Source of the DNA: Hallerella sp964587155
GTDB lineage: Bacteria; Fibrobacterota; Fibrobacteria; Fibrobacterales; Fibrobacteraceae
NCBI GenBank assembly: GCA_964587155.1
Contig: CAZPKF010000009.1
Location: forward strand, 1-64,000
DNA: 64,000 bases
Direction: 5' to 3'
Shown: one piece after another, positions 9,439-18,500 of the stretch
Position numbering within the stretch: position 1 is the first letter of the stretch
Layout of the letters: each line of letters opens with the position of its first letter
Made by a program: the position numbers and the translations under genes
Notes under the pieces: model-generated
Databases searched by the model: none
What the model saw: the letters and a program-made list of their open reading frames with translations, nothing else
What the model was told of the DNA's origin: nothing

Positions 9439-9746
9439 TGCAAGCGATGTATGTTCAAATCCTTGCGCTAATTCTTTTGACGCTGGGAATCGCAACGGCT
9501 CTTTGCCGCCGCAACGTCTTTTTCATCTTGATGGGTGTCGAATTGGCGTTGAATGCGGTGAACCTGAGCATTATCGGCTTTTCGAAAACGCTCGCAGGCG
9601 CGTTGAGCGTTACCGGGCAAATTATTCCGCTGTTCACGATTGCCGTTGCCGCTGCTGAAGCTTGCGTGGGACTGGCCATCATTATCTTGATTGTCAGGAA
9701 TCAAGACAGCATTGACATTGACAATTATTCCAATATGAGGGGGTAA
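9438..9746 (+). CDS. nuoK: NADH-quinone oxidoreductase subunit K (NuoK)
   Basis: Small antiporter-like membrane subunit (102 aa, three helices), homologous to MrpC. The conserved membrane glutamates are visible in LMGVELALNAVNL and in AAAEACVGLAIIIL, and both are required for proton transfer in studied enzymes. The start is ATG 9438, seven nt after AAGGAGG; the upstream in-frame TTG at 9432 is not needed. It overlaps the nuoJ stop by 1 nt. Confidence 0.95.
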   Translation: MQAMYVQILALILLTLGIATALCRRNVFFILMGVELALNAVNLSIIGFSKTLAGALSVTGQIIPLFTIAVAAAEACVGLAIIILIVRNQDSIDIDNYSNMRG

Positions 9747-9750
9747 AAAA

Positions 9751-11700
9751 ATGATTCCTCTTTGGCTTATCCCTCTGTTTCCGTTGGTCGGTGTCGCTGT
9801 ACTGGCGCTTATCGCCCTCGCTTCTTCTGAAAGTGAAAAAGGTCCGGACGAAGGCCTTGTCGGATTTATCGGCACGATTTTCCCACTTCTCGCATTTATT
9901 TCCACGGGGATTCTCGCATGGAATATGCCGGACGGTGGAATTGAACAGACTCTTGGAACGTGGATCAATTCGCCGTTGCTTTCGGTGGACTTCGGGTTCC
10001 TTTTCGACGGCCTTTCCCGTACGATGCTCCTGTTTATCACGGGAATTGCAACCCTCATCATTCTGTATTCGACAAGTTACATGCATGGCGACAGGGGCTT
10101 TGCCCGTTTCTTCGCCTATATGAACTTGTTCCTGTTCAGCATGATTGTCCTTGTACTTTCCAATTCGCTTGTGTTGACGTTCTTGGGCTGGGAAGGTGTG
10201 GGACTTTGCTCCTACCTTCTCATCGGATTCTGGAACAAGGATTTGAATAATTGCAAGGCGGCAAACAAGGCGTTCATTGTGAACCGTGTCGGTGATGTGG
10301 GATTTCTTTTGGGAATGATAGCTCTTGTTTCCATCGGTGGCTCGGCCCTGTTGAATTATGCCGATTTGGTTGCCTGGTTGAAAAATCCCATCAACGGCGT
10401 TCTCGTGGTTGAAAATCTTCCGTTGTTGACTGCAGCCGGTTTGCTCTTCTTTTGGGCTTGCACGGCAAAAAGTGCGCAAATTCCCCTTTTGACATGGCTT
10501 CCCGATGCGATGGCTGGTCCGACTCCTGTTTCGGCTTTAATCCATGCTGCGACGATGGTGACTGCCGGTGTTTATTTGGTGGCGCGCCTTTCTCCGTTGT
10601 TTGTGGTTTTGCCCGGCGTTTTGACTGTAATTGCCATTGTGGGACTCGCTACTGCGTTTTGGGCGGCAGTTGCCGGACTTTTCCAAAACGATATCAAGAA
10701 AGTTCTGGCGTATTCTACCATTTCGCAATTAGGCTACATGTTCATGGCGGCAGGAGCCGCGGCGTTTGACGTTTCCATTTTCCACGTGTTCACCCATGCC
10801 TTCTTCAAAGCGACGCTCTTCCTTGGCGCTGGTGCCATTATGCATTCGCTTGCCGGAGAATTGGATATGCGCAAAATGGGCGGTCTGTTGAAGAAAATGC
10901 CCGTGACTGCTGTAACGATGCTCTTTGCTTATCTCGCAATCATCGGATTTCCGGGATTTTCGGGATTCTTTTCAAAGGACTTGATTCTTGAACGTCTGTT
11001 CGGCTTTGCGCCCACACTTGGGCCAGTCTTCTATGCTATCGCTTTGGCGACTGCGGTAATTACGGCAGTTTACATGACGCGTTTGATGGTGATGACGTTC
11101 CTTGGCAAATACCGCGGAAACCTTCCTGAAGATAAGATTCACGATGCCCCATTCCGCATGGCGTTCCCAATGGCCATTTTGGCTATCGGCGCTGCGTTCT
11201 CCGGTTTTGCGTGGAATGTTTATGTCGAAGGAGCCAACTGGTTTGAACGCTGGCTTTCTCCGGTGGTGGGTCTTGCACAAAAGATGGCCCATGCGGAAGA
11301 AGGTCCCATGCCGTCGGCTTTGACATTTGCCATTTTGGGAACTTTGGCAGCAATTATCGGTGCGCTTATCGGTTACAAAATTTTCGCCCACAAGCGGATT
11401 CCTGAAGTGAAAGGAACGGATGTGGCACCGAAGGGCAATCAAGCTGTTTGGACATTCCTCTTCGATTATGTCCACGCCGTATTTATTGCCGTGACTCGCT
11501 TTGCTGCTTTTGTGGCCGATATGATTGTCGATAAATTTGTCGCCGTCTTGCAATGGATGGCGTGTGCCATCGCCGTGATTGTCGGTGACGGCGTTCGGAT
11601 GTTGCAAGTCCGCAAAATCCGGTTGCAAATTGGCCTCAGCCTTGCCGGCATGGTGCTTGTCTCGGTTGTCGCTGTGTATCTTTGCGGAGGACTTTTCTAA
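9751..11700 (+). CDS. nuoL: NADH-quinone oxidoreductase subunit L (NuoL)
   Basis: The largest proton-pumping antiporter-like subunit, at the end of the membrane arm. It is 649 aa. Motifs include FLGWEGVGLCSYLLIGFW (with the conserved glutamate), the lysine-containing ACTAKSAQIPLLTWLPDAM, and SALIHAATMVTAGVYL. The C-terminus carries the long lateral helix and a final transmembrane segment (LSLAGMVLVSVVAVYLCGG). It follows nuoK by 4 nt and overlaps the nuoM start by 1 nt. Confidence 0.96.
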   Translation: MIPLWLIPLFPLVGVAVLALIALASSESEKGPDEGLVGFIGTIFPLLAFISTGILAWNMPDGGIEQTLGTWINSPLLSVDFGFLFDGLSRTMLLFITGIATLIILYSTSYMHGDRGFARFFAYMNLFLFSMIVLVLSNSLVLTFLGWEGVGLCSYLLIGFWNKDLNNCKAANKAFIVNRVGDVGFLLGMIALVSIGGSALLNYADLVAWLKNPINGVLVVENLPLLTAAGLLFFWACTAKSAQIPLLTWLPDAMAGPTPVSALIHAATMVTAGVYLVARLSPLFVVLPGVLTVIAIVGLATAFWAAVAGLFQNDIKKVLAYSTISQLGYMFMAAGAAAFDVSIFHVFTHAFFKATLFLGAGAIMHSLAGELDMRKMGGLLKKMPVTAVTMLFAYLAIIGFPGFSGFFSKDLILERLFGFAPTLGPVFYAIALATAVITAVYMTRLMVMTFLGKYRGNLPEDKIHDAPFRMAFPMAILAIGAAFSGFAWNVYVEGANWFERWLSPVVGLAQKMAHAEEGPMPSALTFAILGTLAAIIGALIGYKIFAHKRIPEVKGTDVAPKGNQAVWTFLFDYVHAVFIAVTRFAAFVADMIVDKFVAVLQWMACAIAVIVGDGVRMLQVRKIRLQIGLSLAGMVLVSVVAVYLCGGLF

Positions 11701-13310
11701 TGCTTTTATACGCGATGGTTTTTGCTCCGTTCCTTGCTGCGCTCCTGATGGTGGCGGCTTCTGGCAAGGATGCGAAATCGGCAGCCCGTTTGGCTGTCAT
11801 CTTCGCCGCTTTGATGTTTACATCGGGACTGCCGCTCCTGTTTGTGGATGGGGCGCTTCTTCCGGAGAAATGGTTCACCATTCCTTGGGTGGACGTGACC
11901 GTGACATTCTCGTTCGCAGTGAACGGAATCTCGGCCTGGATGGTCTTTTTGGCGAACATTATCACGCTTGCGGCGTTAATCAGCGCCCGCAAAACGCAGG
12001 GCGGCAACTACCGCAATTTCGCCATAGGGATGTTCGCTTTGCAAGGTGCCTTGAATGGAACTTTCTTGGCGGATGACGCTGTCCTTTTCTTCTTCTTCTT
12101 TGAAGCTCTTGTGCTCCCGGCGGCGATTCTTATTGGCTCTTACGGTGGTCAAGAACGCCGTGCCGCGGCTATCAACTTCTCTCTTTACACGCTGATAGGT
12201 TCCGCTCCGATGGCGGTCGCCCTGTGGTATTTGATTTGCCATGCCGGGTCTTCGCATATTGCTGCGGTTTCTCTAGTGGCGCAAAATCTCCCCGATAAAG
12301 AACAAGCGATTCTCTTTTGGTGCTTTGCTTTGGCGTTCTGGGTGAAAACTCCGCTTTTCCCCTTGCACGGCTGGCAGGCGCAAACTTATGCCGAAGCTCC
12401 GGCGGGGCTCAGTGCGGTTCTCACGGGTTCTATGTCAAAAGCGGGCGTTTACGGATTCTTGGCGTGGGTTATCCCCGTATTCCCGGCGATTGCCCAGAAA
12501 AATGCGACATGTTTCTTGTGGATTGGACTTTTCACAGCTGTTTACGGTGCTCTGATGGCGATGCGTGCCAAGGATATTAAAAAGCTTCTCGCATTCAGCT
12601 CCATGGGGCATTTGGGATTGGCTGTGGCCGGGGTCTTCACCCTTTCGGATTCCATGATTCCCGCGGTTCTTGTCCTGTTGGTTGGACATGGACTTTCGGC
12701 TTCCGCTTTGTTCATTTTGGCTGGGTCGGCAGAACGCTTTGCCGGTCACCGTTTGCTTGAAAAAATGGGCGGATTTTCGGGGCAGCATCCTGTTTTTGCA
12801 TTCTTCTTTGGAACGGCCAGCGTTCTTGCAATTGCAATTCCGGGAACAGCAGGCTTTGTCGGTGAATTCCTCGTTTTACTCGAACTGTGGAATGTCAGTG
12901 CCGTTGCGGCTGTCGTTTCGGGCATTTGCATCGTCTTGACCGGCGTTTATATGTTGATGCTCATTCAAAAGGTTTTGTTTGGGCAGGCTAAAGAGCTTTC
13001 TGATGAACAGAAAAAACTCCGTTTCCCCGTTTCGGAAGCTTTGGCGACGGCGCCTCTTTTGCTTCTTCTCCTTGTATTTGGAATTTGCCCGTCGGCGATT
13101 ACGAACTCGGTCGACAATTCTTATCAAGAAGAGCAGAAGGAAGAAGAGCTTGAAGCGGCGATTGCAGCCGCTACGGCATCTGACGAATTGTTGACCGAAG
13201 ATTCTACCGAAGTCGTTTTGGAAATAAAAACGGAAACCGTTGATTCGGCAAATGCCTTGCCCGAATCCATTCCGGAAGTAAAACAAGTGGAGGCTGAAAA
13301 TGTCCGCTAG
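11700..13310 (+). CDS. nuoM: NADH-quinone oxidoreductase subunit M (NuoM) with acidic tail
   Basis: Second antiporter-like proton pump of complex I. It is 536 aa and contains FFFEALVLPAAILIGSYGG (conserved glutamate), the lysine-containing ALAFWVKTPLFPLHGW, and MSKAGVYGFLAW. I chose ATG 11700, with a GCGGAGG site 11 nt upstream; the frame opens earlier at a TTG inside nuoL. After the last transmembrane helix it has an unusual 65-residue acidic tail (Glu/Ala-rich), where standard NuoM ends. It overlaps nuoN by 11 nt. Confidence 0.95.
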   Translation: MLLYAMVFAPFLAALLMVAASGKDAKSAARLAVIFAALMFTSGLPLLFVDGALLPEKWFTIPWVDVTVTFSFAVNGISAWMVFLANIITLAALISARKTQGGNYRNFAIGMFALQGALNGTFLADDAVLFFFFFEALVLPAAILIGSYGGQERRAAAINFSLYTLIGSAPMAVALWYLICHAGSSHIAAVSLVAQNLPDKEQAILFWCFALAFWVKTPLFPLHGWQAQTYAEAPAGLSAVLTGSMSKAGVYGFLAWVIPVFPAIAQKNATCFLWIGLFTAVYGALMAMRAKDIKKLLAFSSMGHLGLAVAGVFTLSDSMIPAVLVLLVGHGLSASALFILAGSAERFAGHRLLEKMGGFSGQHPVFAFFFGTASVLAIAIPGTAGFVGEFLVLLELWNVSAVAAVVSGICIVLTGVYMLMLIQKVLFGQAKELSDEQKKLRFPVSEALATAPLLLLLLVFGICPSAITNSVDNSYQEEQKEEELEAAIAAATASDELLTEDSTEVVLEIKTETVDSANALPESIPEVKQVEAENVR

Positions 13311-14697
13311 TTTGATTAGTCTGTTGCCTGTCATTGTTGTCGCTCTTGGCGCAATGGCGTGTCTTGCCACGGAACCGTTCATTGCCGACAAGAACAAGCA
13401 AAAAGTGCTGCCCTGGATGGCTTCGGCGTTCCTCTTTTTGGCTGCATTTTCTTTTGCCGCAGTCGATTCGGCGAATCTTTTTGGGCTGTTGACTTTGGAT
13501 GCACCGCGAATTGCATTGGGATTGGCGGTTCTTCTTTGCGCTTTCTTGGGAATTGGTGGTTTGCAAGTGACGCTTTCCCGGGAAAAATATCCGGCGGGGG
13601 AACCTTATGGATTGATCCTTTTGGCAACGGTTGGCGTTTTGCTCATGGTCTTTTCAACGGATTTCTTGCCGCTATTTATCGGAATGGAACTCGCCGCTTA
13701 TCCAGTTTACGGATTGGTGGGTTTGCGTCGTAAAGACAAGAATGCGAACGAAGCGACATTCAAATATTTTGTTACCGGAGCTGTTTTCAGCGTCATTTTC
13801 TTGTATGGCATGGCGCTTGTTTACGGTGCAACGGGAACGACTCATTTTGGCGGGAATGTTATCGAAGGCCGCTCTGGACTTTACTTTGCGGGTTCGCTCT
13901 TGGCGGTATTCGCATTGCTCTTCAAGGCTGGTGCAGCGCCGATTCATTTCTGGGTCGCGGATGTTTACACGGGAGCCTCTGTCGCAGTGACTGGATTCAT
14001 GGCGGCGGTTATCAAGGTCGGTGCGCTTGCCGCCATCGGTTCCCTTTGGATGCGTTCCGGTATTGAAAAATTTGCTCCGGTTATCATTATCGTTGCGATT
14101 CTTTCGATTGTTATCGGGGCTTTTTCTGGAATCGCCCAAAAATCCATCCGCCGTATATTCGCCTTTTCGGCTGTGATGAATGCGGGATTTATCGTGCTTG
14201 GCTTGCTCTTCAAAGATTTGAGCGCCATGTTCTACTTCCTCGTTACATACGCATTGGGTTCTGCGGGGGCGCTCGCCGCCATTTCTGGATTCAGCGGTAA
14301 AGGGGATGTGCACGAAACGTTGGATGACATTCGCGGTCGCGCTCGCCGCTTCCCGTTAGAGGGTATCGCCGCTGTCGTTTGCCTTGCCAGCTTGGCTGGG
14401 CTTCCGCCGCTTTCCGGTTTTTTGGCAAAGTTCGTCTTGTTTACGGGCGTTGTCAAATTGGGTTACGTCGTTTTGGCGGCAGTCGGATTCGGGCTTTCAA
14501 TTGTAGCGATGTATTATTACCTGCGCATCGCTATCGCTTTGTTCGCTCCGGCGGAATCCGCAGAAAAAACGGTTCCTTGCACTTGCCAACTGGATGCTTC
14601 TTCCCGCTTTTTATTGCGCTTTGGCGTGGTGATAACGGCTCTTGGACTGATATTCTTGACCGTTTATCCGCTGCTTTCTCCAGTCGGAAAATTCTAA
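13300..14697 (+). CDS. nuoN: NADH-quinone oxidoreductase subunit N (NuoN)
   Basis: Third antiporter-like subunit, 465 aa, about 14 transmembrane helices. Motifs are FIGMELAAYPVYGLVGLRR (conserved glutamate), ALLFKAGAAPIHFWVADVY (conserved lysine), and AGLPPLSGFLAKF near the end. It is the last gene of the complex I operon and is followed within 16 nt by a strong intrinsic terminator. Confidence 0.96.
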   Translation: MSASLISLLPVIVVALGAMACLATEPFIADKNKQKVLPWMASAFLFLAAFSFAAVDSANLFGLLTLDAPRIALGLAVLLCAFLGIGGLQVTLSREKYPAGEPYGLILLATVGVLLMVFSTDFLPLFIGMELAAYPVYGLVGLRRKDKNANEATFKYFVTGAVFSVIFLYGMALVYGATGTTHFGGNVIEGRSGLYFAGSLLAVFALLFKAGAAPIHFWVADVYTGASVAVTGFMAAVIKVGALAAIGSLWMRSGIEKFAPVIIIVAILSIVIGAFSGIAQKSIRRIFAFSAVMNAGFIVLGLLFKDLSAMFYFLVTYALGSAGALAAISGFSGKGDVHETLDDIRGRARRFPLEGIAAVVCLASLAGLPPLSGFLAKFVLFTGVVKLGYVVLAAVGFGLSIVAMYYYLRIAIALFAPAESAEKTVPCTCQLDASSRFLLRFGVVITALGLIFLTVYPLLSPVGKF

Positions 14698-14712
14698 AAT
14701 TTTGAAACAGAC

Positions 14713-14746
14713 AATCCCCGGAATGATAAATTCCGGGGATTTTTTT
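14713..14746 (+). terminator. Intrinsic terminator of the nuo operon
   Basis: An 11-bp perfect inverted repeat (AATCCCCGGAA / TTCCGGGGATT) with a 7-nt loop is followed by a run of T residues. It separates nuoN from ispF. Confidence 0.92.
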
Positions 14747-14791
14747 ATGAATCGTTTACAGGTGTTTTGTGGGGTAGAAATTCGAAAAAAC

Positions 14792-14803
14792 TATATTTTG
14801 AAC
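14792..14803 (+). promoter_or_regulatory. -10-like hexamer directly before ispF
   Basis: TATATT lies 6 nt before the ispF ATG, with no Shine-Dalgarno sequence between. Transcription starting about 7 nt after this hexamer would begin at the start codon, giving a leaderless mRNA. The -35 region is weak. Confidence 0.4.
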
Positions 14804-15292
14804 ATGGATCAGATATTTCGTACAGGAATCGGTTTTGACGTTCATCGGCTGGTTGAAGGCCGCAAGTGTATTATCGGCGGCGTGGACATTCCCTTTGAAA
14901 AGGGACTTTTGGGACACAGCGATGCGGATGTTTTATTGCATGCGATCAGCGATGCCTTGCTCGGGGCTGCGGGTTTAGGCGATATCGGCACGTATTTCCC
15001 TGATACGGATCCGGCGTTTAAAAATGCAGATAGCCTGGTGCTGCTTTCGCATGTTGGCGAAGAAGTGGCGAAAGCCGGTTATAAAATCGAAAATATTGAC
15101 AGCGTTGTCATTTGTGAACGACCCAAGGTGAATCCGTATCGGGATGAAATGAAAAAAAATATATCCCAAGCGCTGCAAATCCCTGTGGAATCGATCGGAG
15201 TCAAAGCCAGCACCAGTGAAAAATTGGGATTTACCGGACGCGGCGAAGGAATAGCCGCCCAAGCGGTGGCGATGGTCAGCAAATCAAGATAA
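14804..15292 (+). CDS. ispF: 2-C-methyl-D-erythritol 2,4-cyclodiphosphate synthase
   Basis: Fifth enzyme of the non-mevalonate isoprenoid pathway; it releases CMP to form the cyclic diphosphate. It is 162 aa, the usual size. Zinc ligands are in GIGFDVHRL (Asp12, His14) and in LLGHSDADVLLHAISDALL (His). The substrate loop GDIGTYFPDTDP and the C-terminal signature KASTSEKLGFTGRGEGIAAQ are intact. I chose ATG 14804, where homology begins; the frame stays open upstream into the terminator but that part is not protein-like. It appears monocistronic. Confidence 0.95.
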   Translation: MDQIFRTGIGFDVHRLVEGRKCIIGGVDIPFEKGLLGHSDADVLLHAISDALLGAAGLGDIGTYFPDTDPAFKNADSLVLLSHVGEEVAKAGYKIENIDSVVICERPKVNPYRDEMKKNISQALQIPVESIGVKASTSEKLGFTGRGEGIAAQAVAMVSKSR

Positions 15293-15317
15293 CTTCACCT
15301 GGCAAAAATTAAAATGA

Positions 15318-15350
15318 GGCGAGGATCTCACAAAGAATCTTCGCCTTTTA
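15318..15350 (+). terminator. Probable terminator after ispF
   Basis: GGCGAGGAT pairs with ATCTTCGCC (one G-T wobble) across a 10-nt loop and is followed by TTTT. Confidence 0.65.
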
Positions 15351-15593
15351 TGTTGTAAATTGAACTGTAAAAAACATTTAGCTTTTTAAAATGTGCAAAA
15401 CAGCCTGGCTGGTTTTTATATATTAAGCACTTCTTTGGTATGGAGGCACTCATCGTGCGAAAGCAAAATCAACGGACTGGTTTGTGGACCGTCATCTTAA
15501 AAAGAATTTCCCCGGCAGATTCTGAAAGGGGCTGTAGAAAAAAGCTGCTAGTAACGGAAGAGGGGTTGTTTAGAAGGGATTGACGGAGGTTTT
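15351..15593 (+). promoter_or_regulatory. Leader and promoter region of the giant gene
   Basis: A TATATT hexamer at 15419-15424 is preceded by a short palindrome (CAGCC-T-GGCTG, 15401-15411) at the place of a -35 box, which could be an operator. Downstream is a GCAC/GTGC hairpin (15446-15459 region). A 47-codon frame starting at ATG 15440 and ending at 15583, just before the main ribosome site GACGGAGG, might be a leader peptide, but its start site is poor and I do not call it as a gene. Confidence 0.35.
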
Positions 15594-18500
15594 ATGTTTG
15601 GGGTCAGAGGATTTTTTGCGGTATTCACATTCACTATCGCTTGGACGGGGAATTGGGCTTTTGCTACAACAGCCATAGAACCGGGAATATCGACATTATT
15701 CATTCTTCTCAATACAAATTCTAATGGGAATACGGGAGAAGATGCATGTTGGGACAAAGAACTTCGAAATTACATTCAGAATAAAATTGTCGGGCAAAAG
15801 GGGCATGTGTTCTGCGGAAATTATGACTTGACTTTGCAAACTCCTGCAGAATTTGCCGATGATTTGGCACGTGCGGAATCGGGAGTTTTTTTTCAAGCGC
15901 AAAGGAATTGGTTTGAACACTCGGACAATCCGGCAATTCAATATTATAAAGGGCTTGGATGGGATTTACTTCGTCTTCAAAAAGAAAGACCCGACTTGGT
16001 CCCTTTGCGTTATATTGTCGTTGCGAATGGAGCGAGTGGGCTTGCCGTACGCGAATATATTCAAGGTGTAGATTATGGCGGTGAAATTTCAAATGTTTTG
16101 TTTTTCAATACGCCGCACGAAGGTTCGGGCTTTGCCGATCAAACTTTGTTTTCAAAACATCCAGAAGCAATTGAAAAGAAAAAGTCGGCGGCATCGTATT
16201 CTGCTTTGATTCCGCTTGCTCTTACGGCTTATGTCGTCGGCGGTACAGATGAACTCCGCCGTGTCATCATTTCTTTGGCGCGGAACGCTGTCTTTGGCAT
16301 GACGGCGAATTTCTCAGAAGAGGTTCACCAATCTTTGAACGATGCGTATTTTTCGCATGGGAAAGAAAATTCTCCAGGGTTGTGGTATTTGACCCAAGAT
16401 GCAGATGAAGATGATCCCGTTTACAGGAGTTTGATTGCCCAATCGGAAAGTTCAACGAAAGAGGTTCTGGGAGCAACGCAATGGTTGAACTCCTTTTCGC
16501 GGAGTCATGACTTTGAACATCCTCGGTATAATGTCATTTACTCGGAAGGACTTCCGACGATAGGGAATGGCCGCAGGACGTTGCCCGATTTTGTGGAGCA
16601 GGATAAAAATCATGTTTCCAAGGAGAAATTGAAAAGAATCGTTTCGGATTCTATTTCGGCCGTATTTAAAAAACAGGGAGTTGATTTGAATAATCTGACT
16701 CCAGAAATTGAAAAATTGGCAGAGGAGTTGCTTGACGGGGAGGTTTCTGAACATGTGCGAGAAGTCGCAGACAAAATGATGGAAAAGTATTCTGCATTGA
16801 AAGGCGTTTTGAAAAATGAAAATTTGACGGGTTATCTTCGAGGTGTTTCGGAATTGCGGACTTTGAAATGGAATCAAGATGATGTTTCCGGAAGTGTGTT
16901 GAAAATTATTTCTGTTTTGGAAAAACTGATTCCCGAAGAGTATAAATCGGAATTGTATTCTGTCTTTGTCGATAAGTTTTCTCGCAACAGTTTGGCTGCA
17001 ATCGAAAATCTTTGTGCAATAGGAAATTCGTCGGTGCGGGAATGCTCTCGAAAGGGAATGGAAGTTGTGGCGAAAAATTTGTCAAATTATTCTTTGAATT
17101 TTTTTGATATGGGGACATTTGACGTGCCTTGGTACAGTGCGTTTGGAGAAAATGTCGCCGCATTCAAAGAGGCGACGACGAATCGCTTTGGGTACTCTAT
17201 CGACAAAATTATTGCAAACAACAGGGAAGAATTCAAAGACTTGTACGATTATCAGAAAAAATTGAGTGATTTGGGAACACTGGAACGGTCGCGGGAAATC
17301 GTGGATACGGCATTGAACATCGGATGCGGTGTTTTGGAAAAAACATTTTCATTTTATGGGAAAATCTGCCGGGCTGCGGAATTTGCCACCAATATTGGCC
17401 TGATGGTAGAAACTTCTGAAAAAGTAAAAGATGTGGTAAAAGCGTCCAAGGCTCTTGTCAAAACAGGGGAGATCGCCCTGTGGGCCGCAATGCGGGAAAA
17501 TTCTTCACAAAAAGTTCGGGCCTTGAATGGGAAAGAAATTGATGTGAAATTTTCGAATTTGGATTCCATGCTTTATACGGCTCCCCTTGTTTCTGTTGCG
17601 AGTGTCTTGCGCACACGGGAAGGCGCTGCAGATTCCGTGATACCCTTGATGTTCAATCGAAAATGTGAAGGGGAAATTTACGACGAAGCTTCTATGATGA
17701 AATCTTGCCGGGCGACAGGTCCTGACAATCCTTATGAATTATTGCGGGATGCATCCATGAAAGAAATGAACTTTTCAACTTTGTCGGGGCAGCGAATTCT
17801 TCCTTTAAAATGGGTTCGGTTTGAAAAAGATGGAAAGGGTGTTTTGCGCCGCCGAACGTCTTACGGTGCATCCGAATATTTTGTTACGGAAAATTTCATC
17901 CGCGAATTTCGCTTTCAAATCGACGACATTTCTCCCGATAGTTTGCGCCTTGTCAAAGTGGAATTTAGTTCGGGCATCCGTATCGCTTATGAACGGGACG
18001 AAAGGGGAAGTTGGACTGTTTATTATGGGGAACGTCCGGTGATGAAAATGGAAAAGAGTCCTGTTGACAAACGGGGAGAATTCGTGTTTCGTCCAGAAGA
18101 AATTTTGGAAAAAGCGGGAACGACTCTTTCCGCTGCCGAAGAAGACGGGTTGAATATCGTCAATGTTTATGTCGTCAATAAATTGGGACTGTCGGACAGT
18201 CGTGAATTTGCATTCTTTTTTAAAGCGACCGATTGGCTGTTAGAAGAGGGATTCCCGGAAAATGGAGCGATGGTTTCATCGTTGGGGAATCCGTTTGTCT
18301 ATTTTGGAACGCTTGCGTATCCGGTAAAAGTAAAACGTGGCGGTGTTCGGATTTCAAAAAAGGAAAATGGTCAGTTTGCGCGCCTGGATTCTGTGGAAGC
18401 GGGATTGTCATTCGGAAAGCAAATAGGCAATGTCATGGTTTATGCGAATTTGGATAATAAATTCAACGGGAAGTGGGAAGAAGGCGAGTATTTGTTGGAA

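Noticed and set aside
15440..15583. 47-codon frame before the giant gene
   Set aside because: Poor ribosome site and no resemblance to known leader peptides; described only as part of the leader region.
15351..15593. Cyclic di-GMP (GEMM) riboswitch in the giant-gene leader
   Set aside because: A GAAAG/GCAAA resemblance near 15458-15470 exists, but the rest of the consensus is lacking.
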